Shown: positions 1-8,060 of the stretch, piece after piece | Numbering within the stretch: position 1 is the first letter of the stretch | Layout: each line of letters opens with the position of its first letter | From: Candidatus Bipolaricaulota bacterium | Lineage (GTDB): Bacteria > Bipolaricaulota > Bipolaricaulia > RBG-16-55-9 | DNA length: 33,338 nucleotides | Direction: 5' to 3' | Assembly: GCA_026982655.1 (NCBI GenBank) | Contig: JALSGO010000009.1 | Span: 1 to 33,338, forward strand | Position numbers and translations under genes: made by a program | Notes under the pieces: model-generated | Databases searched by the model: none | What the model saw: the letters and a program-made list of their open reading frames with translations, nothing else | What the model was told of the DNA's origin: nothing

Positions 1-411
1 ACTTCCACCAACACCGTCTCCGGCTCCCCGGCCTGCTGCCCGAGGAGCCCTTGGCCGGAGGTATCGCTCCCGCCCTCTTCCTCCGTGCTCACCTCGCACC
101 CCTTGGCCCGCCAGACCATCAGCCGCTTCCCCAGCGAGGCCAGCACCTGCTTCAGCTCTTGGGCCTCTTCCTCCTCGACCAAGGCCTCCCGGGCCTCCTT
201 CCGGGCCTCGCGGCGGCTCAGGTCCTCCTTACAAGCGGCGGGCTCGTCCTCCCCCTGGGCCGCCAGCAGCCACGCATCCCCCGAGACGACCTCCACCTCC
301 GAGGCGACCTCCTCCTCTTCGGGGGAGGGGACGAGGAGCGAACATCCGGCCAACACGACCATCAGCACGAGGAGAGTTCCGGCCAACCCCCCGAGGGGGA
401 TGCTCTTCATG
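1..411 (-). CDS. Putative lipoprotein, truncated at the left window edge (MKSIPLGGLAGTLLVLMVVLAGCSLLVPSPEEEE...)
   Basis: Manual minus-strand translation from ATG at 411 is open to position 1; signal peptide followed by lipobox LAGC. Not listed in the ORF track because it runs off the edge. Confidence 0.75.
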
Positions 412-487
412 GGAAGACCTCCCTTTCCTGCTTTTCTGCGTATGAACCCTGAGTTCCCAGGCATCACCCTTGGAAGAAGGTGGACGG

Positions 488-513
488 ATTATACCACGGG
501 GGGGAGTTGTCAA
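488..513 (-). promoter_or_regulatory. Candidate promoter for the lipoprotein gene: TTGACA-N14-TATAAT
   Basis: TGTCAA at 508-513 and ATTATA at 488-493 (reverse complements of TTGACA and TATAAT), with a 14-nt spacer. Confidence 0.45.
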
Positions 514-565
514 GCCCCCCGGGGGGATCCGGCGGCGTCGATTTCCCACGGGCGAGAGCTTAGGA

Positions 566-595
566 TTGCTTCTTCAAGTCGCTTCTGGGTATACT
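566..595 (+). promoter_or_regulatory. Candidate promoter for the enoyl-CoA hydratase gene: TTGCTT-N18-TATACT
   Basis: Hexamers at 566-571 and 590-595, followed by AAAGGAGG and ATG at 614. Confidence 0.5.
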
Positions 596-613
596 CCCCA
601 CAAAGGAGGCATT

Positions 614-1378
614 ATGGTCCATCTCGATCATCGCGATTCCGTGGCCATGATGCGCTTAGAGCACGGCAAGGTCAACGCCCTCGACCTCGAGCTCCTCCAA
701 GAGCTTCGTCGGCACTTGGACGAACTGAGAGAAGCATCTGACGTGCGGGCCGTGGTCCTTACGGGCTCCGGTCGGAGCTTCTCCGCAGGAGTGGACCTCT
801 TCCGCATCCTGGAGGGCGGCCCGAGCTACATCGAGGAGTTCATGAAGGCCTTTCGCAACGTGCTCCTTCGGATCGCGGAGTTCCCGAAGCCGGTCGTAGC
901 CGCCGTGAACGGACACGCGATCGCCGGAGGATGCGTGCTCGCCTGCGCCTGCGACTACCGGGTGATGGCCCAAGGGGAAGGGGAAGGGGAAGGCAAAATG
1001 GGGATCCCCGAGCTGCTCGTGGGCGTGCCCTTCCCCGCGCTGGCTTGGGAGCTCCTCGGCTCCGCCGTCCCCGAGCCGGAGGTCCGTCGGCTGGCCCTCA
1101 CCGGGAAGCTCCTCTCCCCGGAGGAGGCCCTGCGTACAGGACTCGTCGACGAGCTCGTCAAGCCGGAGCTCTTGGGGGAGCGGGCCCGGGCGCGGGCCGA
1201 GCAGCTGGGCCGCATCCCGCCGGAGACGTACCGGCTCACGAAGCGAAGGCTGCGCCGATCGCTCCGGGAGCACGAGGGGGATGCCCTGGATAAGGAGGTC
1301 CTGGCCGCGTGGAGCTCTCCTGAGACTCATGAGGCGATTCGAGCCTACCTGGAAAAGACCTTAGGGAAACGGAGCTAA
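614..1378 (+). CDS. Enoyl-CoA hydratase/isomerase family protein
   Basis: MVHLDHRDSVAMMRLEHGKVNALDLELL...SGRSFSAGVDL...GHAIAGGCVLACACDYRV... crotonase-fold motifs; RBS AAAGGAGG just upstream of ATG 614. Confidence 0.88.
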   Translation: MVHLDHRDSVAMMRLEHGKVNALDLELLQELRRHLDELREASDVRAVVLTGSGRSFSAGVDLFRILEGGPSYIEEFMKAFRNVLLRIAEFPKPVVAAVNGHAIAGGCVLACACDYRVMAQGEGEGEGKMGIPELLVGVPFPALAWELLGSAVPEPEVRRLALTGKLLSPEEALRTGLVDELVKPELLGERARARAEQLGRIPPETYRLTKRRLRRSLREHEGDALDKEVLAAWSSPETHEAIRAYLEKTLGKRS

Positions 1379-1423
1379 CGCGCATCCGCTCGGGGATGCC
1401 TCCGTTCTCGCCTCGCAAAGGGG

Positions 1424-1452
1424 TTGACTTTTCCCGGCAAACGTGGTAGGGT
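1424..1452 (+). promoter_or_regulatory. Candidate promoter for csp: TTGACT-N17-TAGGGT
   Basis: Hexamers at 1424-1429 and 1447-1452, 17-nt spacer; implies a leader of about 155 nt. Confidence 0.5.
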
Positions 1453-1534
1453 GAGGTTAGACATCTGCAGCTTGATAGGTTTCCACCTGCCAAGTTCTGA
1501 CTCATCGGTGCAGACGAAGGCCCAAGGTGTCCAG

Positions 1535-1613
1535 CGGTAAACCCGTTGCACGTAGGAGCCGTCGCCAGAGCCAGAGGAGTCAAATCCCCAGCAGATCGGA
1601 GGAGGGTTTACCG
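1535..1613 (+). promoter_or_regulatory. csp 5' leader inverted repeat CGGTAAACCC...GGGTTTACCG
   Basis: Perfect 10-nt arms at 1535-1544 and 1604-1613; the distal arm overlaps the end of the SD (GGAGGAGGG, 1598-1606) and lies 1 nt from the ATG. Confidence 0.6.
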
Positions 1614-1614
1614 T

Positions 1615-1818
1615 ATGGCTACCGGAAAGGTGAAGTGGTTCAACGACGCGAAGGGCTTCGGCTTCATCGAGCAGGACAACGGCGACGCCGATGTCTTCGT
1701 GCACTTCTCCGCCATCCGCGGTGAAGGATACAAGTCGCTGCGGGAGGGCCAGGCGGTCGAGTTCGACATCGAGCGCGACGCCAAGGGCCTGCGCGCGGCC
1801 AACGTGAGACCGCAGTAA
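1615..1818 (+). CDS. csp: Cold shock protein (CspA family)
   Basis: [52 protein letters not shown]...; RNP1/RNP2 motifs; 67 aa. Confidence 0.95.
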   Translation: MATGKVKWFNDAKGFGFIEQDNGDADVFVHFSAIRGEGYKSLREGQAVEFDIERDAKGLRAANVRPQ

Positions 1819-1861
1819 CCGCAGTAACGCCGAAGGATCACGAAACCGAAACCCACGACGG

Positions 1862-1897
1862 ACCCCGGTAGAGGGACACCCGCCCCTACCGGGGTCT
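1862..1897 (+). terminator. Intrinsic terminator-like hairpin after csp
   Basis: ACCCCGGTAG / CTACCGGGGT perfect 10-bp stem followed by CTTCTT. Confidence 0.65.
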
Positions 1898-1942
1898 TCT
1901 TGCTCGTAGCGCGGCGTGAGCAGAAAGGGGGTGGAACCGCAT

Positions 1943-2161
1943 ATGGGCAAGCGAGATGAGCTGATCACGAAGCAAGGCCAGGTCGTCACGGCGCTCAACC
2001 ACCTGATGTATCGGGTGCAGCTGGACGACGGCCCGGAGATCTTGTGTTATTCTTCCGGGCGGATGCGCCGATTTCGCATCCGCATCCTCACGGGGGACCG
2101 CGTGACCGTCGAGATCTCCCCTTACGACCTCACCAAGGGGCGGATCGTCTACCGGCATTAG
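1943..2161 (+). CDS. infA: Translation initiation factor IF-1
   Basis: [72 protein letters not shown]; 72 aa, S1-like fold, C-terminal [13 protein letters not shown]. Confidence 0.9.
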   Translation: MGKRDELITKQGQVVTALNHLMYRVQLDDGPEILCYSSGRMRRFRIRILTGDRVTVEISPYDLTKGRIVYRH

Positions 2162-2211
2162 CTGTGCTCGGGGGCGCAGACCGTCGTGTCGTCGGGCCGT
2201 CGTCGCGGTGC

Positions 2212-4428
2212 TCAGTCCTTTTGGAAGAGGTCCAGCCCGATTCCCCGGTTGATCTTGACTTCGGTGAGGGTGTACTCGCCCGTGAGTTCGCCGTCCTGGA
2301 AGGTCTTCTGCACGAAGGGCACCCGGTAGCCGTCTATCTCCCGGTAGTCGGAGAAGAGCGTTTTTTCTGTGCGCTCCCCGCTCTCCTCGACGATCCGGAG
2401 GAGGCGGAGCGGCTCGCCTCCGTAGTAGAAGCGGGCCGTGTTCCCCTGCGCGTCCGTCACCTCCAGGACCTCGGCTACGAGGGGGCTCCCTTCGACCTCC
2501 ACCTCCTCGGTCCCTCGATAGGCGAACCGAAAGCCCTCGTGGCCGATGAAGAGAGGCGTAAACAGCGGATCGAAGGCGATCCCCTTCTGGATCTCGGCCA
2601 CGAGTTCGGCGGGCATCTCCTGCCAGCGGCCTCCCTGCCGGATCCAGCCCTGCTCGCCGTTCCACAGGTAGACGACCTTGAACCGCTGCCCGCCGAGGGA
2701 GATCGTGAGCTCCTGGCGCATCATCTGCGGCAGGACGATCCAATTCTCAACGACAACGTCGAAGCTCTGGCCCTGCTGGTAGAGCGTTCCCTCCCCCTTG
2801 GAGTAGTAATCCTTCAGCCGTTCCAGCGCGGCCAGTCCGCCTTGGGCGGCGATGACCCTCTCCAGCAGCGCGCGGGCCTCCTCGTCCATTTGGGCCTTCC
2901 AGGCGACGGTCAGGGGCTGCCTCGCCCGCGCCCGGGCCGCTTTGAACTCCTCGTACGCGATCCCCCGCGCGTCGACGGGGGAGAGCCAGTCCACCACCTG
3001 AACGTCCGCCAGGGACACCCCCGGCACGAGCTCCGCGATCCCCTGCTCCTCCAGGGACTCCAGCACCGAGAAATCCCCTAAGAGCGCGATCTGCAGCTCC
3101 TCGGGGCGGAAGTGCTCCGCGATGAGCGCGTTGACCTCCTCCCGGGTGTAGGCGCGGACGGTCTTCTTGAAGTTCCGGATCCAGTCGAGGCCGCGATCGT
3201 AGAAGAGGGCGTTCTGCACCGTGTGCGCCAGGCCGTTTAGGGTCTCCAGGCGGAGCACGTAACTCCCGGCGAAGTAGCCCTGGGCGGCCTCCAGCTCGTC
3301 CGCGGTCATCCCCTCCCGTTGGAATTTCTCGATCTCTCGTAGCAAAAGCTCCAGAGTGGAGCGAAGCTCCTCGCTGCGGGTAAACGTCCACACCACGAAG
3401 TACCCCGGGAAGCGGTAGCTGGGGAAGCCGCTGGAGACCGCGTACGTCTTGCCCTCCTCGGAGCGGACCACCTGGATGAGCCGCGAGGAGAACGCGCCAC
3501 CCCCTAAGACGTAGTTCGCCAGCTGGACCGGGAGGTAGTCGGGATCGGAGACGGCCAGCCCCCGATGCCCCAGGGCGATCTGGACCTGGGTCTGGCCCGG
3601 CTTGTGGACGAAGCGCGCCCGCCGCTCCTTGAGAGGGGTGAGCGCGACGGTGCGGCGCTCGGATACGGGGCGCTCCTCCCAGTCGGCGAAGGCCTCCTTC
3701 ACCTTGGCGATGAGGGCCTTCGGGTCGACGTCCCCGGCGATCACCAACGTGGAGACGTTGGGGCGGTAGTACGCCTCGTGGAAGCGCACGAGGTCCTCGC
3801 GGGTGATCGCGTTGAGGGTCTCCTCCGTCGTCACGAAGCCCAAGGGGTGGAAGCCCCCGAAGAGGAGCTGCTTGAGGTGCTCGCGCACGAGTTCCCCGGG
3901 GTCGTCCTGGGTCGCTTTGACGCTTCCTATCAGGCGGTTGCGTACGATCTCCATCTCCTCCTCGGGGAATGTGGGGCGGATCACCACGTCCGCCAGAAGC
4001 TCCAGCCCCAGGTCGAGGTCCTGGGAGAGGACTTGGGCCGTGACGGTCGCGTAGTCGGTGGCCGCCGAGGCCGAGAGCTGCCCGCCCACGAAGTCGATCG
4101 CCTCGGCGATCTCCTCGGCGGTGCGCGTCTCGGTCCCCTGGGTGAGCATCGCGGCCACGAACTCCGCCAGGCCCGCCTTCGTCTTGAGATCCCGGACGCT
4201 CCCGCCCTCGGCGACTCTCAAATTGAAGTGGACGATGGGCAGCTGCCGCTGCTCGATCACCACCACCCTCAAACCGTTCTCCAGGGTCTCTTGGTAGATG
4301 GAGGGCAGGCGGATCTCCTCCGCCCCTTGCGCCTCCTGGGCCCGCAGGGCGGAAAGCTCCGGTCCGCCCACAACCCCCAGCAGTCCCACTAGGATCGCCG
4401 CAAGCACAACGCGCATCCCGCGGGTCAT
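2212..4428 (-). CDS. M16 family peptidase, catalytically inactive (no HxxEH), with C-terminal LolA-like/outer-membrane-lipoprotein-like domain
   Basis: 738 aa; signal peptide; GLAEFVAAML where HLxEH is expected; paired with the upstream active M16 gene; beta-rich C-terminus. Confidence 0.85.
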   Translation of the reverse strand: MTRGMRVVLAAILVGLLGVVGGPELSALRAQEAQGAEEIRLPSIYQETLENGLRVVVIEQRQLPIVHFNLRVAEGGSVRDLKTKAGLAEFVAAMLTQGTETRTAEEIAEAIDFVGGQLSASAATDYATVTAQVLSQDLDLGLELLADVVIRPTFPEEEMEIVRNRLIGSVKATQDDPGELVREHLKQLLFGGFHPLGFVTTEETLNAITREDLVRFHEAYYRPNVSTLVIAGDVDPKALIAKVKEAFADWEERPVSERRTVALTPLKERRARFVHKPGQTQVQIALGHRGLAVSDPDYLPVQLANYVLGGGAFSSRLIQVVRSEEGKTYAVSSGFPSYRFPGYFVVWTFTRSEELRSTLELLLREIEKFQREGMTADELEAAQGYFAGSYVLRLETLNGLAHTVQNALFYDRGLDWIRNFKKTVRAYTREEVNALIAEHFRPEELQIALLGDFSVLESLEEQGIAELVPGVSLADVQVVDWLSPVDARGIAYEEFKAARARARQPLTVAWKAQMDEEARALLERVIAAQGGLAALERLKDYYSKGEGTLYQQGQSFDVVVENWIVLPQMMRQELTISLGGQRFKVVYLWNGEQGWIRQGGRWQEMPAELVAEIQKGIAFDPLFTPLFIGHEGFRFAYRGTEEVEVEGSPLVAEVLEVTDAQGNTARFYYGGEPLRLLRIVEESGERTEKTLFSDYREIDGYRVPFVQKTFQDGELTGEYTLTEVKINRGIGLDLFQKD

Positions 4429-5918
4429 GGCAGCGTCTCCTCCTCTCCCTCTCCTTCCTCTCCCGGCTGCAGGGTGACCAGGGTGAGCGTCTCGTCCACG
4501 AGGTACTGCCGGGCTACGCGTTGGACGTCCTCGGGGGTGACGTCCGCGTAGCGCTTAGCCCCCTCCAGGAAGAGCTTGGCATCCCCTCCGATGACGGCGG
4601 CCTCGCCGATCGCGCTCCCCACCCCGCTGATCGAGTCCAGATTGAACACGTACTGGGCCGTCAGTTGGTTTTTCGCCTTCTGCAGCTCGCGCTCCTCTAG
4701 GGGTTCCTCCTTGAGCCGGTCGATCTCCCGGAGGAGGGCTTCCTTGACGGCCACAGGGTCCTTGTCGGGGGTGAAGAAGGCGAAGACGAGCATCATCCCC
4801 AGGTCTTTGTAGATGAGGGGGACGCCCCCGGCGGCGATGGCCAGCTTCTGCTCCCGCACCAGCGACTTGTTGAGCCGGGAGCTCTCCCCCGCCGTCAGGA
4901 TCATGCCCGCGATCTCGAGGGCCGGCAGATCGTCGTGGCCCGCGCCCGGGAGGGGGTACCCGCCCAAGACGGCGGGGAGCTGGACGGGCATCGTGAGCGT
5001 CTCCTCCCGCCGGGCCGTCGGCTCCGGCGGCTCGATGACGACCTCCGGGGGCTCGGGGCCTCGGGGGATCGGCCCAAAGTACCGCTCCGCCAGCTCGAAG
5101 GCCCGCTCGGGCACGACGTCCCCCGCCAGGATGAGCACGGCGTTGTTGGGGACGTAATACCGCCGATAGAATCGCTCCAGGTCCTCCAGGGTGATGGTAT
5201 CGAGGTCTTCGGGGGTCCCGGCGGCGGTCCAGGCGTAGGGCGTCCCCTCGAAGGCCAACGCCCGGAAGCGGTCGAAGGCCTGGGAGACGGGGTTGTTCTC
5301 CAGCCGCAGGCGATATTCCTCCTTGACGACCTCGCGTTCCGAGTCGAGGTGCTCCTGGGTGAGCACGAGGTTCTGCATCCGCTCGGCCTCCAGGCGCAGG
5401 GCCAGCTCCAGCGCCTCCGTGGGAACGACGTCGTAGTAGCCCGTCGCGTCCTCGCGGGTGAAGGCGTTGTTGATCCCCCCGACGCGGTCGATGAGGCGGG
5501 CGTGCTCCTCCGGCCCGACGTTCTTCGAGCCCTTGAACATCATGTGCTCCATCAAATGGGCCAAGCCCCGCTTCCCGGGCACCTCGTTCCGCGAGCCCAC
5601 CCGATACCAGACGTTAACGGCCACCACGGGGGCCGTGCGGTCCTCGTAGACGATCACCTCGAGGCCGTTGGGGAGCGTGCGGGTGTGCAACCGGGGCTGG
5701 GGTTGGGATTGGGGTTGGGCCTCCTCCGAGGGCTCGGGGGCGACGGCGGAGGGAGGAGCCGTTCGGGGGCCGAGGGACTGCCAGATCAGAATCCCGACCG
5801 CCGCGAGGATCGCCGCGGCCAGCACGAGGAGGCCGGGCGAGATCTTCCGCGCCCGGGGCTGGGGCGATTTCTGCGGGGTGTCCGCACCTTCGGGTTGCTT
5901 GCCCTCTGTGGGTTCCAT
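4425..5918 (-). CDS. M16 family zinc metallopeptidase, active form, N-terminally membrane anchored
   Basis: RGLAHLMEHMMFKGSKNVGPEEHARLIDRVGG; HLMEH motif; N-terminal TM GLLVLAAAILAAVGILIW; 4-nt overlap with the downstream gene. Confidence 0.92.
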   Translation of the reverse strand: MEPTEGKQPEGADTPQKSPQPRARKISPGLLVLAAAILAAVGILIWQSLGPRTAPPSAVAPEPSEEAQPQSQPQPRLHTRTLPNGLEVIVYEDRTAPVVAVNVWYRVGSRNEVPGKRGLAHLMEHMMFKGSKNVGPEEHARLIDRVGGINNAFTREDATGYYDVVPTEALELALRLEAERMQNLVLTQEHLDSEREVVKEEYRLRLENNPVSQAFDRFRALAFEGTPYAWTAAGTPEDLDTITLEDLERFYRRYYVPNNAVLILAGDVVPERAFELAERYFGPIPRGPEPPEVVIEPPEPTARREETLTMPVQLPAVLGGYPLPGAGHDDLPALEIAGMILTAGESSRLNKSLVREQKLAIAAGGVPLIYKDLGMMLVFAFFTPDKDPVAVKEALLREIDRLKEEPLEERELQKAKNQLTAQYVFNLDSISGVGSAIGEAAVIGGDAKLFLEGAKRYADVTPEDVQRVARQYLVDETLTLVTLQPGEEGEGEEETLP

Positions 5919-5992
5919 CGAGCCCCTCCTCCCTGTCTTCTGACGTTTGCTCCGTTCCGCGATGGGGCTCCGTTTACGGCACCGTGGAGATT

Positions 5993-6736
5993 CTAGGCGT
6001 CGGGGAGGAGGGAGTCAAGGGGAAGGAGCCCCGCTTGCACCCAGGCCTCCGCCGCTTCGAGGTCCCAACGCGTGGTGATCTTGAGGTTCCACTCCTCGCC
6101 GGAGACGCAGAAGGGGGAGACGCCCCCGTAGGCGAGGACGGCGCCCGCTTCGTCGGTGAAGCGTTCGCCCCGTCGCCGGGCCTCCCGGAGCGCGTCCGCA
6201 AGGAGCCTGCGCTCGAAGCACTGGGGCGTCTGGGCCCGCAGCAGCCGGCTGCGGTCCACCGGTCGGAGCAGCCTTTCCTCCCCGGGTCCGAGCTCGTGGA
6301 GGCTCTCCTCCACGGGGAGGACGGGGAGCGCCGCACGGTGCTCCCGAACGGCTTCCCAAAGGGCTTCCAGCAGATCCAGGGAGAAGAAGGGCCGGGCCGC
6401 GTCGTGGACGGCCACCCACTCGCTCGAAGCCGCCCGCACGCCCGCGAGCGCGGAGTCCTGCCGATGCTCTCCTCCATAGACCCGCTTGAACTCGACGTGC
6501 GCAGGCAGGGGGATCCGGGGCTCCACCTGCGTGCGGAACCGCTCTTCGTCCTCCGGGTGGATCACGAGGACGATCTCGCACAAGGGCGGAAAGCGGGCGA
6601 ACTTCTCCAGGGAGTGGAGCAGGAGGGGCTTCCCCGCCAGGGGGACGTATGCCTTGGGCACGGGGCCCCCGAGGCGCTCCCCGCGGCCCGCGGCCAGCAC
6701 CACCGCTCCCAGCTCTCGTCGCATGCTCTTAAACAA
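5993..6736 (-). CDS. ispD: 2-C-methyl-D-erythritol 4-phosphate cytidylyltransferase
   Basis: GAVVLAAGRGERLGGPVPKAYVPLAGKPLLLHSLEKF...VAVHDAARPFF...QTPQCF...FTDEAGAVLAYG. Confidence 0.93.
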   Translation of the reverse strand: MFKSMRRELGAVVLAAGRGERLGGPVPKAYVPLAGKPLLLHSLEKFARFPPLCEIVLVIHPEDEERFRTQVEPRIPLPAHVEFKRVYGGEHRQDSALAGVRAASSEWVAVHDAARPFFSLDLLEALWEAVREHRAALPVLPVEESLHELGPGEERLLRPVDRSRLLRAQTPQCFERRLLADALREARRRGERFTDEAGAVLAYGGVSPFCVSGEEWNLKITTRWDLEAAEAWVQAGLLPLDSLLPDA

Positions 6737-6750
6737 GTTTAGAGGAAGCG

Positions 6751-7893
6751 TTAGGAGCTGCTCTGCTGGTACTGGCCGTCGACCTCGCCCTTGGCCCGGA
6801 CGAAGAGCATCTTCCCCGCGTCGGTCTGCAGGGAGCTGGAGACCACCGCACGGACCTTCTTGCCGATGTAGCGCCGCCCGTTCTCCACCACGACCATGGT
6901 CCCGTCGTCCAGGTACCCCACCCCCTGACCGATCTCCTGGCCGCGGTCGATGACTTCGATCTCGAGCTCCTCGCCGGGGATGAACGGAGGCTTGAGGGAC
7001 TTCGCCAGCTCGTTGACGTTGAGCACCTCCACGCCGGAGACGCGGGCTACCTTGTTGAGGTTGTAATCGGTCGTGAGGATCTTCGCCTTCAGGTCCTTGG
7101 CCAGGCGGATGAGCTTACGGTCCACCGAGGGGACCTCGGAGACGTCCTCCTCCCAAAGGATAATGGGGGTGTTCGGGAGCTTTTGCAGCTCTTCGAGGAT
7201 GTTGAGTCCCCGACGTCCCTTGCGACGGCGCAGGCCGTCTTGGGAATCCGCAATCCGCTGGAGCTCGCCCACCACGAAGTGAGGGACGTAGAGGGGGCCC
7301 TCCAGAAAGCCCGTCCGGACCAGGTCGTAGATGCGCCCGTCGATGATCACGCTCGTGTCCACCACCTTGGGCGTCTTCCCCCCGGGCGAGGACGGGTCGG
7401 AGGGGGACGGGGCAGCGTCCCCGAAGACGAACGCTCCGAGCAGATCCTCTTGGCTGTAGCCGATGCGAAACCCTAGATACGTCAAGAAGAGGAGGAGTCC
7501 GGCTTGTGCGAGTTGGAGGCCGAGGTTCGGCCGACCCGTCCCGAAGAGCAGCTCCAGGACCGCGTACCCCAGCAGACCGAACAGCGTTCCGATCAAGCCG
7601 AGGAGGCTGCCCTGAAGGAGTGCGACGCCCTTGCCTGCCTCTACGGCCTGCAGGGCGGCGCGCACGGCAGCCCGTGCTGCAGCCAAGATCGACGCCCCGA
7701 CGATGGCGCCCACCAGCGCGTTCAGCCATACCGGTCGGATCCACTCCTCGGGGACGACGGCCGGGGCCGTGGGCAACGGATCTCCCGGGACGACCCACCC
7801 GATGGGGACCTGGCTCGCCCCCAAGAGGGCCCCCAGCGCGGACGCTATCAGATACGGCCCGATCCTTCGGATACCTCGCGTTACCGTCTCCAT
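6751..7893 (-). CDS. PIN/TRAM domain-containing integral membrane protein (YacL-like)
   Basis: N-terminal TM helices; VVDTSVIIDGRIYDLVRTGFLEGPLYVPHFVVGELQRIADS PIN motif; C-terminal TRAM-like region. Start chosen at METVTRG (7893) because a promoter lies between 7893 and the longer ORF start 7989. Confidence 0.88.
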   Translation of the reverse strand: METVTRGIRRIGPYLIASALGALLGASQVPIGWVVPGDPLPTAPAVVPEEWIRPVWLNALVGAIVGASILAAARAAVRAALQAVEAGKGVALLQGSLLGLIGTLFGLLGYAVLELLFGTGRPNLGLQLAQAGLLLFLTYLGFRIGYSQEDLLGAFVFGDAAPSPSDPSSPGGKTPKVVDTSVIIDGRIYDLVRTGFLEGPLYVPHFVVGELQRIADSQDGLRRRKGRRGLNILEELQKLPNTPIILWEEDVSEVPSVDRKLIRLAKDLKAKILTTDYNLNKVARVSGVEVLNVNELAKSLKPPFIPGEELEIEVIDRGQEIGQGVGYLDDGTMVVVENGRRYIGKKVRAVVSSSLQTDAGKMLFVRAKGEVDGQYQQSSS

Positions 7894-7942
7894 CGTCCTC
7901 TGCGGTCTCTTGCCCTTCTCTTCCCCGTTCGAGCGCTCCGGT

Positions 7943-7971
7943 ATCTTACCGATCCCTTGACGGGGAGGCAA
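7943..7971 (-). promoter_or_regulatory. Candidate promoter for the yacL-like gene: TTGCCT-N17-TAAGAT
   Basis: AGGCAA at 7966-7971 and ATCTTA at 7943-7948 on the plus strand, 17-nt spacer. Confidence 0.5.
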
Positions 7972-8060
7972 CGATTCTGTTACCTTCAATCAGGACACAA
8001 AGGGGGCTTGCGCGGGTGGTGAGAGGGCAGATCCCGATCCGACAAAGGTCATTGCGGGGT

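Noticed and set aside
85-741. 218-aa plus-strand ORF at the left edge
   Set aside because: Antisense to the lipoprotein gene and overlaps the start of the enoyl-CoA hydratase-like gene out of frame.
1886-2743. 285-aa minus-strand ORF spanning infA and the end of the M16 gene
   Set aside because: Arg/Pro/Gly-rich translation typical of off-frame high-GC sequence; overlaps two genuine genes.
2044-3081. 345-aa plus-strand ORF opposite the M16 gene
   Set aside because: Antisense to a conserved M16 peptidase and overlaps infA out of frame; no family resemblance.
4935-5996. 353-aa plus-strand ORF opposite the active M16 gene
   Set aside because: Antisense shadow ORF; the minus-strand protein has conserved HLMEH and TM features.
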